The notes beneath the pieces were generated by a model, which was not told the origin of the DNA, made no database searches, and saw nothing but the letters and a program-made list of their open reading frames with translations. DNA of 64,000 nucleotides from Picrophilus oshimae DSM 9789 (GTDB taxonomy: Archaea; Thermoplasmatota; Thermoplasmata; Thermoplasmatales; Thermoplasmataceae), in NCBI RefSeq assembly GCF_900176435.1, contig NZ_FWYE01000005.1:1-64000 (forward strand), read 5' to 3'. Below, one piece after another: positions 40,821 to 54,777 of the stretch (position 1 is its first letter; every line of letters begins with the position of its first letter). Made by a program: the position numbers and the translations under genes.

Positions 40821-42566
40821 ATGGTTGCGACTAACCAAAACATAGCCTCAGATGTAACAGAAGATAAGAAGCTGAAAAAAGCTTTATCAACATGGGATCT
40901 TCTGTTTCTAAGCCTTGGAGGTATAATAGGTTCAGGATGGTTATTTGCCGCAGCTGCCTCTGCAGGCACTGCAGGCCCTTCTGCAATATACGCATGGATA
41001 ATAGGCGGTGTTCTTATAATATTTATAGCCCTTGTCTATGCGGAGCTTGGTGGCATGCTGCCCAGATCCGGTGCCATTGTCAGATATGGCCATTATTCTC
41101 ATGGCGGCCTTGCCGGCTTAATTTTCGGATGGGCATACTTTCTCTCAGCAGTATCAGTTCCTGCTGTTGAGGCCGAGGGTGTTATAACCTATGCGGCCTC
41201 CTATACACCTAAATATCATATAATACTTGCAACAACATCGACAAACCCGATTACCGGAGCGCCCTTATTGATATTAACGCCGCTGGGCATACTGCTTGCC
41301 GCAATACTGATCGTTGCATTCTTCATGCTTAACTACGCCGGCGTTAGGTTAATGGGAAAAACAAACACAGGCATGACATGGTGGAAGTTAATAATACCGG
41401 CAGCAACGATAGTAATACTTTTCGTCGTGGGCTTTCATACATATGAATTCACTGATATAGCCAGCGGTGGCTTTTTGCCATACGGATGGCCTGCGGTCTT
41501 TGCTGCAGTATCAACAGACGGCATAGTCTTTTCATACCTTGGATTCAGGCAGGCTGTTGATTACGGTGGAGAGGCCAAAACACCGCAGAAATCTATACCA
41601 ATAGCTGTCATAGGCTCCGTTTTAATAGGCATATTTGTTTACGTTCTTTTACAAGTTGTTTTCATAGGGCATTTAAATCTGGGTGCAATAGGAAACAACT
41701 GGTCAATATTAACAGCACCGCCCACCAGCAACGCCTATGCAACATCAGTAGCAAGCGCTCCTTTCGCATCACTGGCAACATCAGCAGGTCTTGTTGCATT
41801 AACATACATATTATACGCTGATGCATACGTATCACCATCAGGCACATTAAACGTCTATGCAGGAACGTCCGCAAGGACATTGTTCGGACTTGGTGAGAAT
41901 GGATATTTACCTGAATCTGTAAAAAGGATTAACAAAAGGACAAAGGTACCGGTGCTTTCAATAATATTATCAATGATCATAGGTCTGGTATTTCTTGCAC
42001 CCTTCCCAAGCTGGTATGCCCTGGTCGGTTTAATAACAAGCTCAACGGCGTTCACATACATAGTTGGTGGCTCGGCATTGATGGTCTTTAGAAGGGAGGC
42101 TGGTGAATTAAAAAGACCGTTTAAGCTTGCGGGTGCATCAATACTTGCCCCGATAGCATTCATAGGTGCAACATTGATAGTTTACTGGTCAGGCTGGCCA
42201 ACCGTTGGCATACTATCCATAGCAATCTTCCTTGGACTGCTCGTTTACTTTATACTACTGCTGCTTGCAAGGTATAATATTGTTCACGGCATAGAGAACA
42301 TATTCACAAACAAAACTATAAAGGCAGGTATCTGGGTTCCGGCATATATATTAATTCTTGATTTACTGTCATACATAGGTGAGAAGGACTATGGCGGCAT
42401 AGGCATATTAAAGTTCCCGATAGATTTCCTTGTTGTCATAGTCGTTGGAATAATATTCTATGTAATATCATACTACTCCGGATACAGAACAGAGGAGATA
42501 AGCAATATAATCGAGTCAGGAACACAGTACATAGGTGAAGAAACAGAAACTGCAGGTGCAAAATAA
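40821..42566 (+). CDS. APC-superfamily amino acid permease
   Basis: Integral membrane transporter of about 581 residues with 12-14 hydrophobic helices. The first helix carries the APC hallmark LSLGGIIGSGWLFAAA (GxxxGxG-type unwound region). GMLPRSGAIVRYGHYSHGG follows helix two, and SYLGFRQAVDYGGEAKTP in helix six to seven is typical of amino acid/polyamine antiporter-like permeases of acidophiles. The start at 40821 is chosen because it fits leaderless spacing from TTATATATAC. The long hydrophobic C-terminus ends in an acidic tail (EETETAGAK). Substrate unknown; uptake of amino acids or proton-coupled acid resistance are options. Confidence 0.88.
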   Translation: MVATNQNIASDVTEDKKLKKALSTWDLLFLSLGGIIGSGWLFAAAASAGTAGPSAIYAWIIGGVLIIFIALVYAELGGMLPRSGAIVRYGHYSHGGLAGLIFGWAYFLSAVSVPAVEAEGVITYAASYTPKYHIILATTSTNPITGAPLLILTPLGILLAAILIVAFFMLNYAGVRLMGKTNTGMTWWKLIIPAATIVILFVVGFHTYEFTDIASGGFLPYGWPAVFAAVSTDGIVFSYLGFRQAVDYGGEAKTPQKSIPIAVIGSVLIGIFVYVLLQVVFIGHLNLGAIGNNWSILTAPPTSNAYATSVASAPFASLATSAGLVALTYILYADAYVSPSGTLNVYAGTSARTLFGLGENGYLPESVKRINKRTKVPVLSIILSMIIGLVFLAPFPSWYALVGLITSSTAFTYIVGGSALMVFRREAGELKRPFKLAGASILAPIAFIGATLIVYWSGWPTVGILSIAIFLGLLVYFILLLLARYNIVHGIENIFTNKTIKAGIWVPAYILILDLLSYIGEKDYGGIGILKFPIDFLVVIVVGIIFYVISYYSGYRTEEISNIIESGTQYIGEETETAGAK

Positions 42567-42595
42567 TTTAAATAAAAATTTTTTATTTTTAATTA

Positions 42596-43246
42596 ATGAT
42601 AAGGATAGGTTTAATAATACCTGCAAATAACGCTGCAATAGAATATGATTTGTATAACATGCCACATGATGATATGAGCTTTCATTTTACAAGGATGAGA
42701 TCCACCGGCGGCTGTGAGCCAAGGGATGTAAAACAGTTTAAAAGGGATTTAAATAATGCATTTAAAATGCTTGAATGGTCTGACATCATTGTCTATGGAA
42801 GAACCTATGGCACACATAAAAACATGGATTCAATCATCGAGATATTGAAAAATCCAATTATACCTGAAATAGCGGTAAAAAATTTTTTAAATGATAATAA
42901 TTATAGATCTGTATTTATAGGCACACCTTATATATATGAAAGGGCTAAAAAGGAATCCGAATTTTTTAATGATTATAATGTAACCGGATTCTTCTATATG
43001 AATAAAATATACGGAATAGACATTTCAAACACCAAACCTGATGAGATTATATCCATGCTTGATGAAAATTCCGATAAAATAAAGGATGCAGATGCAATAT
43101 ATATAGCCTGCACGGCATTGAGCACATCAAATATACTAAACCGTATAAGGGATGAATTTAATAGACCGGTTATATCCGAGAACTCTGCAATACTCTATGG
43201 TATTGAAAGGGCCCTGGATATAAATATTAATATACCTGGTCTTTGA
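42596..43246 (+). CDS. Asp/Glu racemase / maleate isomerase-like protein
   Basis: 216 residues with the fold pattern of the AMDase/maleate cis-trans isomerase/Asp-Glu racemase superfamily. The N-terminal RIGLIIPANNAAIEYDLY has the P-x-N-x-x-x-E pattern that binds the substrate carboxylate, and YIACTALSTSNIL near 165-178 holds the second catalytic Cys. The first catalytic Cys is expected in the strand ending IIVYGRTYGTH (about 63-73) but is absent there. The enzyme may be a single-Cys decarboxylase-like member or use another residue. It starts 29 bp after the APC permease stop, behind an AT-rich hairpin-like stretch, and ends with zero gap against the convergent nusA. Confidence 0.65.
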   Translation: MIRIGLIIPANNAAIEYDLYNMPHDDMSFHFTRMRSTGGCEPRDVKQFKRDLNNAFKMLEWSDIIVYGRTYGTHKNMDSIIEILKNPIIPEIAVKNFLNDNNYRSVFIGTPYIYERAKKESEFFNDYNVTGFFYMNKIYGIDISNTKPDEIISMLDENSDKIKDADAIYIACTALSTSNILNRIRDEFNRPVISENSAILYGIERALDININIPGL

Positions 43247-47850
<4,604 letters not shown>

Positions 47851-47854
<4 letters not shown>

Positions 47855-50800
47855 CTCATATCACCCAGCTCAAGCCTCATAATAATACCAAGTGAACTTA
47901 ATTCATCACGCATCAATTTAAATGCGTAGCTTGTTTCTATTGGGTATATATTACCTGTATTGCCGCAAACAGGGCATTTTAAGGCTCCACGCTTGAAATC
48001 ATATATAGCTATATGTCCGCAGGATGGATTTCCGCAGACGTAAAGTATTGTGCCATCACTCTGGTCCAGCAGGCGATCCTTTATAACCATGGATGCACCG
48101 TGTGCTATTAATGTATCACGCTCCATCTCTCCGAAACGGAGACCGCCCTGTCTTGAACGTCCCTCGGTTGGCTGTCTTGTTAATATCTGCACCGGACCCC
48201 TGGAACGGGCATGGAACTTGTTTGCAACCATGTGATGCAGCTTCTGGTAATATATAACACCGATAAAGATCCTTGCCTTGAATTTCCTTCCGGTGATGCC
48301 ATCGTACATTACCTCCTCGCCTGATTCGCTGAAACCGTATTTCTTTAATTCCTCACGGAGGCTCTTCTCAGGCTCACCGTCAAAGATCGTTGAATCTATA
48401 TTCTCGCCCGTGGCCGTTGAGACCTTTGCACCCATCATTTCCAGGACATGACCAAGTGTCATCCTTGATGGAACTGAATGCGGATTGAATAGTAGATCCG
48501 GAATTATACCATCCTCTGTAAATGGCATGTCCTCCTGTGGAACAACGGCGCCTATAACGCCCTTCTGGCCATGCCTGGATGCAAATTTATCTCCGGGCTG
48601 CGGTGTCCTGTCCATTCTTACCTTTACCTTTACGATGCGGCTGTTGCTCTCTGATACCGTTAAAAAGACGTTATCAACGTAGCCTGATTCGTTTGGCCTC
48701 ATTGTAACAGATGATTCACGGCGCCTCATTGGACCAAGCTTATCTGCGTTCTCCTCCAGGAACCTTGGCGGTGATGTCTTTCCAACAAGGACGTCTGAGC
48801 CGTTAACCTCTGATTCCGGATATATTATACCGCTTTCATCGAGATTCTTGTAATACTCCTCGGCGCGGGCGCCCAAAACATCATGTGTTGGAATCTCGAA
48901 TCTATCCTCCTGGCCTCCGGGATACCTTATCTCCTCTGCTGTGTATGTCCTGAAGAATGCACTCCTTCCAAGGCCGCGCTCTATTGATGCCTTGTTCATG
49001 ACTATGGCATCCTGTATGTTATATCCCTGGTATGATACTATTGCAACGACAAAATTCTGGCCGGCCGGCTTGTTATTGTACTTTATAAAGTCCATGACCT
49101 TTGTCTTAACCAGAGGAACCTGTGGATAATGCAGCAGATGGCCGCGTGTATCAACCCTTATTCTATAATTTGCCGCCGGCAGTCCTATTGACTGCTTTGT
49201 CATTGCAGATGCCATTGTTATCCTTGGTGATGAGTTATGCTCAGGATATGGTATCAAAGATGCAACAACACCGAGTATCATTGATGGATCTATCTCACAA
49301 TGTGTATGCTCACTGGTTAAAAGTGATTTTCCATCAAAATGGGCATGGCATTTATCACATTCAAGCACAATATTATCCTCACCTGGATTTACCCATGTAA
49401 CCATGTCGCGGTAAAGTATTGAGTTGCAGTTCGGGCACCTCTCAGGATAAGAAAATGGGTAAACCGCTATGTAAGAGTTTTCCTCCTCCTCGGCATCAAG
49501 CCATTCGATTGCACCAAGGTTTACAAGATCATCTATTGTGTAATCACCCATCTTTAACTTTTCAACCATGTCCCTGTTTAAAACGGTTTTACCATCATTA
49601 ACTATCAGCAATGGCCTTCTTAATCTGCCGCGATCACAGTTCATTATAACCTCGTTTGTTTTGTTATCATATCTTATGTTAAGCTCCTGTGATATCCTTC
49701 CTGCGCGCCTGAGATCGCGGACCGTGTTAACAAAGGCAATAGGATCGTTATGATAGCCTATGAAATCGCCGTTTAAATATATTCTTGATGATGATTCCTC
49801 GGATTCAACATCATATATTCCAAGGTTCTTTATCTTATCTATTATTATATCAGGGTCTATTCCCTGGGTAACGTTTATTATTAATGCGGCATTTTTAACA
49901 AGACCGCAGTTCTGGCCCTCAGGTGTTTCATTTGGGCAGATCCTTCCCCACTGCGTTGGATGTAGATCCCTGGCCTCAAAATGCGGCTGTGACCTTGTTA
50001 ATGGCGATATAATACGCCTTAGGTGGCTTAGCGTGCTCACATTTGATGTTCTGTCAAGAAGCTGTGAAACGCCTGTCCTGCCGCCTATCCAGTTTCCGGT
50101 GGCCATCGAATGCAGTATTTTTTGGGTCAAGAGATCCTGCCTTACAGCGGGCCTTATCCTTATACCACGTTTTCTGTTATAAGTTTTTTCAAGCTGATAT
50201 TTTAAATCCTTCATTATGCTCTGGAAGGCATTTGCAAATAATTCGTCAAGCAGATCGCCTGCAAGCTTTATTCTTTTATTTGCATAATGATCCTTGTCAT
50301 CCTCCTGCCTTATGCCAAGATTAAGCTCAAGAAGTGATCTTGCCATCCTGCCAAGGTAAAGGGCCTTTTTATATCTGTCATCAACGGTGTCTCCAAGATG
50401 CGGTAATAATGATCTGTCAAGCATCTGCGTTATCTTTTTCTCCCTGAATTCCTTTGCCTGACCTGATGCAAACCTCTTTTCAAGGTATGATATCGCATCA
50501 TCGGTTGTATTAATGCCGTTTGGTGGCAGTACCTTTGGATTCCTTGCCTCCTCTATGTTTGCATATATAATAGGATCCATTCTAATATCCGAGAATATTG
50601 CGTTGTGTATCTCTATATCCTTATCCATCCCAAGGGCCTTCATTAATATTACCAGAGGCACTGTTCCGGCAACTGTTGGTATTGAAACGTTGATAATACC
50701 GTCGTTGCCCTTTTCCATTGATGTTAATGCCCTGAAGTTACCCTTCTGTGAGAAAACCTTTGCAACCTCGACCTTGTTATCATACTTTTCCTCGTATTCA

Positions 50801-51435
50801 ACGAGTATCTTGTTTGGTGCAAGATCCTCTATTGAAACTATAACACGCTCTGAACCGCCTATGATGAAATAGCCGCCGGTATCATTTGGGTCCTCGCCAA
50901 CGTATTGCAGCTTTTCTGTTCTGGTTGCGTTTATGGGCCCGTTGTTCTTTTCTATGTAAATATCAAGATTGTTTCCTGTTAATGTGCATATCTTTGATCT
51001 GACCATTACCGGAATGTCACCAATCTTTATTGTATCGTTATCCTTCTCGATGCCGTCCTCGAAAATTCTTAATCTCAGCATGACAGGCGCCATGTAGTTT
51101 AAATCCCTGATCCTGGCCTCCTGAGGTGTTATTTGATTCGATGCACCAGATGCCTCCTTTATCTCGGGCTTTTCGACCCATATCGTCGGCTCCCCTGATG
51201 GCTTTCCGTTCTCACGGATCCTGCCAAAGTATATTTTAATCTCCTTTCCACGCGTTTTAACAGGATCAAGTAAAATCACACCTGGTTCAGAATCATCTGA
51301 AACCTTTGTTTCATCAACAATTTCCTGCATTCTATTGTTTGGATTATCCTTTGTTGCGTAAAAATGGTTCATTGACTCTATTTGATAGTTAACAACACTT
51401 TCAGTTTTAAAAAAATAATCAAGAATTGGATTCAT
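47851..51435 (-). CDS. rpo2: DNA-directed RNA polymerase subunit B, unsplit (Rpo2)
   Basis: Second-largest subunit in a single chain of 1194 residues, as in Thermoplasmatales, Thermococcales and crenarchaea, not split into B'' and B' as in methanogens and halophiles. Recognisable segments are [61 protein letters not shown] and the C-terminal zinc motif region [25 protein letters not shown]. The start codon follows the rpoH stop directly (TGAATG). Confidence 0.97.
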
Positions 51436-51699
51436 TCAAAACACCCCTTTAACAGTCACACGGTAATACTCATAATAGCCTGCCGTTGGACTCTTCCTTA
51501 TAATTTTAATGATCCTGTTCTCGCCAATCTTTGTATTAAGTGCCTCCTCCAGCGCCCTAATTGCCGGATCTGTTAAACTGATCTTCGGCAATGCCTCCTT
51601 TGTTGTTTTAAGCTCTGAAAGAATCTTATCCTCATCTTCCACTGGTACAAGATGATGCTCTGGTACTATCTCGTGCTCGAGCACATTAAACTTACTCAT
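51436..51699 (-). CDS. rpo5: DNA-directed RNA polymerase subunit H (Rpo5)
   Basis: Small subunit equivalent to the C-terminal domain of eukaryotic Rpb5, 87 residues. The hallmarks are the N-terminal HEIVPEHHLVP, LPKISLTDPAI and the C-terminal IIRKSPTAGYYEYYRVTV. It is first in the rpoH-B-A'-A''-nusA operon. GGGTGGG just before the ATG is a good ribosome-binding site. The tRNA-Lys gene ends only 12 bp upstream on the same strand, so no separate promoter fits between them. Confidence 0.96.
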   Translation of the reverse strand: MSKFNVLEHEIVPEHHLVPVEDEDKILSELKTTKEALPKISLTDPAIRALEEALNTKIGENRIIKIIRKSPTAGYYEYYRVTVKGVF

Positions 51700-51711
51700 T
51701 TTCCCACCCAG

Positions 51712-51785
51712 CGGGTCCGAGGGGATTTGAACCCCTGACCGCCTGGTTAAAAGCCAGACGCTCTACCTAGCTGAGCTACGGACCC
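51712..51785 (-). tRNA. tRNA-Lys (anticodon TTT)
   Basis: On the minus strand acceptor GGGTCCG pairs with CGGACCC, D-stem GCTC/GAGC, anticodon stem GTCTGG-like/CCAGGC with loop CTTTTAA giving TTT, and T-arm AGGGG-TTCAAAT-CCCCT. Discriminator G, no CCA encoded, no intron. It directly precedes rpoH by 12 bp and probably shares its transcript. Confidence 0.94.
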
Positions 51786-51907
51786 ATAAAGTAGCTCGCT
51801 ATATTATTTATTGAAATATAAACCATTCGGTATTGATTGATATTACTAAATAGTATTTTTACTTTTTCTATTCGATATCTTAATATTTGTTATGAATATT
51901 TAAGTTC

Positions 51908-52924
51908 ATGAAAGTTAATATAAACGGCGAGACAAAAACAGTGCTGGCAGTATGGTACGAGGACAATAAGGTAAAGCTCATAGATCAGAGAAAGATACCT
52001 GACGAGATATCAATTATAGAATTGAAAAACAGCAATGATGTTTACAATGCCATAAGGGACATGGCGGTTCGCGGGGCACCGGCAATAGGCGTAACAGCGG
52101 CCTATGGCCTTGCAATGGCAAAAAAGAACAATGAGGACATGGAAAAGGCTGTTGAGCTAATAAGGAGCTCCAGGCCAACTGCATACGATCTTTTCAAGGC
52201 AATAGACTACATGAAGAAGAATAACTTTTCAGAGAGCGCCGCAAGGAGGTATGCACTTGAAATAACTGAAAGATCAAAGAAGATAGGCGAGTATGGAAAT
52301 GAATTAATAAAGAACGGTGACAGGATACTTACGCACTGCAACGCTGGAGCGCTTGCGGTTGTTGACTGGGGAACGGCAATAGCACCCATGAGGATTGCAA
52401 AGGACTCTGGAAAGAATATCTTTGTCTACGTTGATGAGACCAGGCCCAGGCTTCAGGGTGCAAGGCTAACGGCATGGGAGCTTGCACAGGAGGGAATAGA
52501 CCATTCAATAATAGCCGACAACGCTGCAGGCTACTTTATGAAGAAGAAGGATGTTAATCTTGTTATAGTAGGGGCTGATAGAATAGCAGCAAACGGTGAC
52601 TTTGCAAACAAGATAGGAACATATGAAAAGGCCGTGCTTGCAAAGGTAAATAACATACCATTTTACGTTGCTGCACCTGGAAGCACCTTTGATTTTAATA
52701 TAAAAAGTGGTGATGAGATACCAATAGAGGAAAGGGATGAAAACGAGGTTTTATCAATAAACGGGAAAAACATAGGCCCTTCTCAGAGCCATGCAAGGAA
52801 TCCGGCGTTTGATGTAACACCAAACGAGTACGTTACTGCGTTTATAACAGAGTACGGTATATTTAAGCCGAACGAGCTTGAAAAATTAAGATCATTAATA
52901 TCAAAGGATCTATTCATGAGATAA
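51908..52924 (+). CDS. mtnA: S-methyl-5-thioribose-1-phosphate isomerase (MtnA / aIF2B-like)
   Basis: Converts methylthioribose-1-phosphate to methylthioribulose-1-phosphate in methionine salvage. The family shares its fold with eIF2B and ribose-1,5-bisphosphate isomerase. The MtnA-specific AVRGAPAIGVTAAYG (about 53-67), HCNAGALAVVDWGTAIAPM with the catalytic Cys (about 141-159), VDETRPRLQGARLTAWEL and the catalytic Asp in IVGADRIAANGDFANKIGTY are present. 338 residues is normal. TTAATATTTG about 27 bp upstream serves as TATA box. No other salvage genes are nearby. The 3' end overlaps trpS by 15 bp. Confidence 0.92.
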   Translation: MKVNINGETKTVLAVWYEDNKVKLIDQRKIPDEISIIELKNSNDVYNAIRDMAVRGAPAIGVTAAYGLAMAKKNNEDMEKAVELIRSSRPTAYDLFKAIDYMKKNNFSESAARRYALEITERSKKIGEYGNELIKNGDRILTHCNAGALAVVDWGTAIAPMRIAKDSGKNIFVYVDETRPRLQGARLTAWELAQEGIDHSIIADNAAGYFMKKKDVNLVIVGADRIAANGDFANKIGTYEKAVLAKVNNIPFYVAAPGSTFDFNIKSGDEIPIEERDENEVLSINGKNIGPSQSHARNPAFDVTPNEYVTAFITEYGIFKPNELEKLRSLISKDLFMR

Positions 52925-54190
52925 ATATTCGTCTATTTTTGATAACGATTCGTCTTTTTTCTCTTTTAATTCATTTAAAAGTCTTGAGATCATCTCTGAA
53001 GCCTCGTTCTTGCATGCACCGCACATCCTCACGCCCCCGCGACATTCCTCGTAAACCCTTTGAACATTTTTATCATCCTTGTCATGGTATAAATATAATT
53101 CATAAACCGGGCACCTTTCAGGATTTCCACCATAGATCTTTTGATCCTCTATGGTTTTCCTGCCTCCTGTGAGCGATGATTTTATCTTTCTTCTTGCATC
53201 GCTTTCATCGTCGTTCAATGATATCAATGAATCCGGGACATGCGATGACATCTTGCCACCCTTTAGGCCTGTTTCAAGCTTCTGGAACGTTGCAGATGGG
53301 GCTATAAAGTCAAGATCATTGTATTTTGATTCAAGAAGTGATAATTTTAGATCAATCTCTATTTTATCATTTTCGGTTGAGTTTTTCAGCTCGATGGTCC
53401 TGTAATCATAATTATATGAAGCATCATAATTATTTAGTAATGACACCGCATCATCTATGAATTTCCTTGAGTCCATTGTGCCCTTTATTGATATTAGAAC
53501 GTAGCCATCCTTTATGGAAACGCTGTATACCCTTAGTCGGGATGCAAGATCGCGCATCAATCTTATATGAGGATCCTGATCAACACCAACAGGTACTATC
53601 GTTGGCCTTGGGCCGCCGAATTTTTTTAACTGCGAGTGAAGAACATCCGCCGCCTGTATTAATGGTGAGTTTACATGAAGCATTGATGATGAATCATTTA
53701 AACCGTATATTGCCTTTAACTCGGTCATGTTTGTCTCGTTTGATAGTATAAATGCAAGCCTCTGGGTGTCTTTATCCTCAGATTGAAAGTATATCCTGCA
53801 TGGTTTTAATCCAAGGGAAATATAATTAACAATGTAATTGTTTATTGCTATCTCCCTTGCCCTTTCAAAGCCGATATTTCTTGTTGCGTATGATTCAAGA
53901 TCGGCAACGGATATAAAAACATCGGCACCAAGGCCTTGAAAGAATATTATCTGGTCTATTGTTATCTTATTGCCAAGATGCATGGCACCCGAGGGCATTA
54001 ATCCGGTAACGGCATTGAACTTAATCCTGTTTTTTATTGCATATTCTATATAATCTATGGATCTCTGCCCAAAGATTAAATGCCTCCTGAATAGATAATG
54101 ATCAAAAAAATTATCAGGAGCTGATATGCCAAATTCCTTCATAAGCTTTTCATAATCAAAGTACTGATTTGAACCCCATGGATCTATCAT
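52910..54190 (-). CDS. trpS: Tryptophanyl-tRNA synthetase, archaeal type
   Basis: Class I synthetase charging tRNA-Trp, 426 residues. The HIGH-type motif is PSGAMHLGNK (about 65-74), and the KMSKS loop is GGKMSSHVPDS (near 312-322), an archaeal/eukaryal variant. GPRPTIVPVGVDQDPHIRL in the middle is a strong family marker. The C-terminal part has cysteines in EECRGGVRMCGACKNE that could bind a metal. The ATG is about 25 bp after TTAATTAACC, which follows the 5S rRNA gene 30 bp upstream, so it may be transcribed alone or with 5S. Confidence 0.93.
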   Translation of the reverse strand: MIDPWGSNQYFDYEKLMKEFGISAPDNFFDHYLFRRHLIFGQRSIDYIEYAIKNRIKFNAVTGLMPSGAMHLGNKITIDQIIFFQGLGADVFISVADLESYATRNIGFERAREIAINNYIVNYISLGLKPCRIYFQSEDKDTQRLAFILSNETNMTELKAIYGLNDSSSMLHVNSPLIQAADVLHSQLKKFGGPRPTIVPVGVDQDPHIRLMRDLASRLRVYSVSIKDGYVLISIKGTMDSRKFIDDAVSLLNNYDASYNYDYRTIELKNSTENDKIEIDLKLSLLESKYNDLDFIAPSATFQKLETGLKGGKMSSHVPDSLISLNDDESDARRKIKSSLTGGRKTIEDQKIYGGNPERCPVYELYLYHDKDDKNVQRVYEECRGGVRMCGACKNEASEMISRLLNELKEKKDESLSKIDEYLSHE

Positions 54191-54220
54191 GAGAGTTAAT
54201 CAAAAATTGGTTAATTAAGA

Positions 54221-54341
54221 TAACGACAACGAATCATGCTTCCCATCCCCTCGCGGAAGACAGTACCACATGAAACACATCGGGCTTCACCGTCGGGTTC
54301 GGAATGGGACCTGGTATTTCCCCGATGTTATGGTCGTCGTC
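54221..54341 (-). rRNA. rrf: 5S ribosomal RNA, not linked to 16S or 23S
   Basis: The minus strand reads as a 5S rRNA of about 121 nt. Helix I is formed by ACGACGAC (54333-54340) and GTTGTCGT (54223-54230). The conserved CCCATTCCGAACCCG loop region and the GGTACTGTCTTCCGCGAGGGGATGGGA helix IV/V region are clear. No 16S or 23S sequence is present anywhere in the window, so the gene is isolated, as known for Thermoplasma relatives. Exact ends are uncertain by a few bases. Confidence 0.95.
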
Positions 54342-54364
54342 TAAACTAAATTACATTATAATAT

Positions 54365-54745
54365 TTAAATATTTCTGTTTTTTAGCCCCGATTCCAGGGC
54401 CTTTATGAGCCCTGATATCTTATTTATATACTCATCACCCAGGCTGAAAATTGATTTTAAATATTCTGGTTCAACATAAAGAACGTTTACACCATCTTTT
54501 TCATAGATTAGTATTCTGAGCGGCAGCTCTATGCCGGATCTTGGGTTATCAATCATTAGATGGGTTCCAAGAACAGGCGAGCCAAATACTATAAGGTATT
54601 CATTGTTTAATTCCATGTTTACAGATTCCGCATTCTTTTTATGATCTACCTCGCAGAAGATTGTTACATTGTTTTTATTTAAAAAATCCTTTATTTTTAT
54701 TAAAGTTTCATTGAAATCATATGACGATTTAAACTCCGAGAACAT
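54365..54745 (-). CDS. DUF302 domain protein
   Basis: 126 residues matching the DUF302 pattern: FNETLIKIKDFLNKNNVTIFCEVDHKKNAE at the N-terminus, LIVFGSPVLGTHLMIDNP in the centre, GIELPLRILIYEKDG thereafter. The fold is a small alpha/beta sandwich of unknown function, sometimes near metal or redox genes. Here it lies 32 bp downstream of mercuric reductase on the same strand. TAATTATTTTTAT directly before its ATG could be a promoter or part of a short intergenic spacer. A role in metal stress is an inference from position. Confidence 0.8.
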   Translation of the reverse strand: MFSEFKSSYDFNETLIKIKDFLNKNNVTIFCEVDHKKNAESVNMELNNEYLIVFGSPVLGTHLMIDNPRSGIELPLRILIYEKDGVNVLYVEPEYLKSIFSLGDEYINKISGLIKALESGLKNRNI

Positions 54746-54777
54746 ATAAAAATAATTAGAATCTATTATTTATTTTT

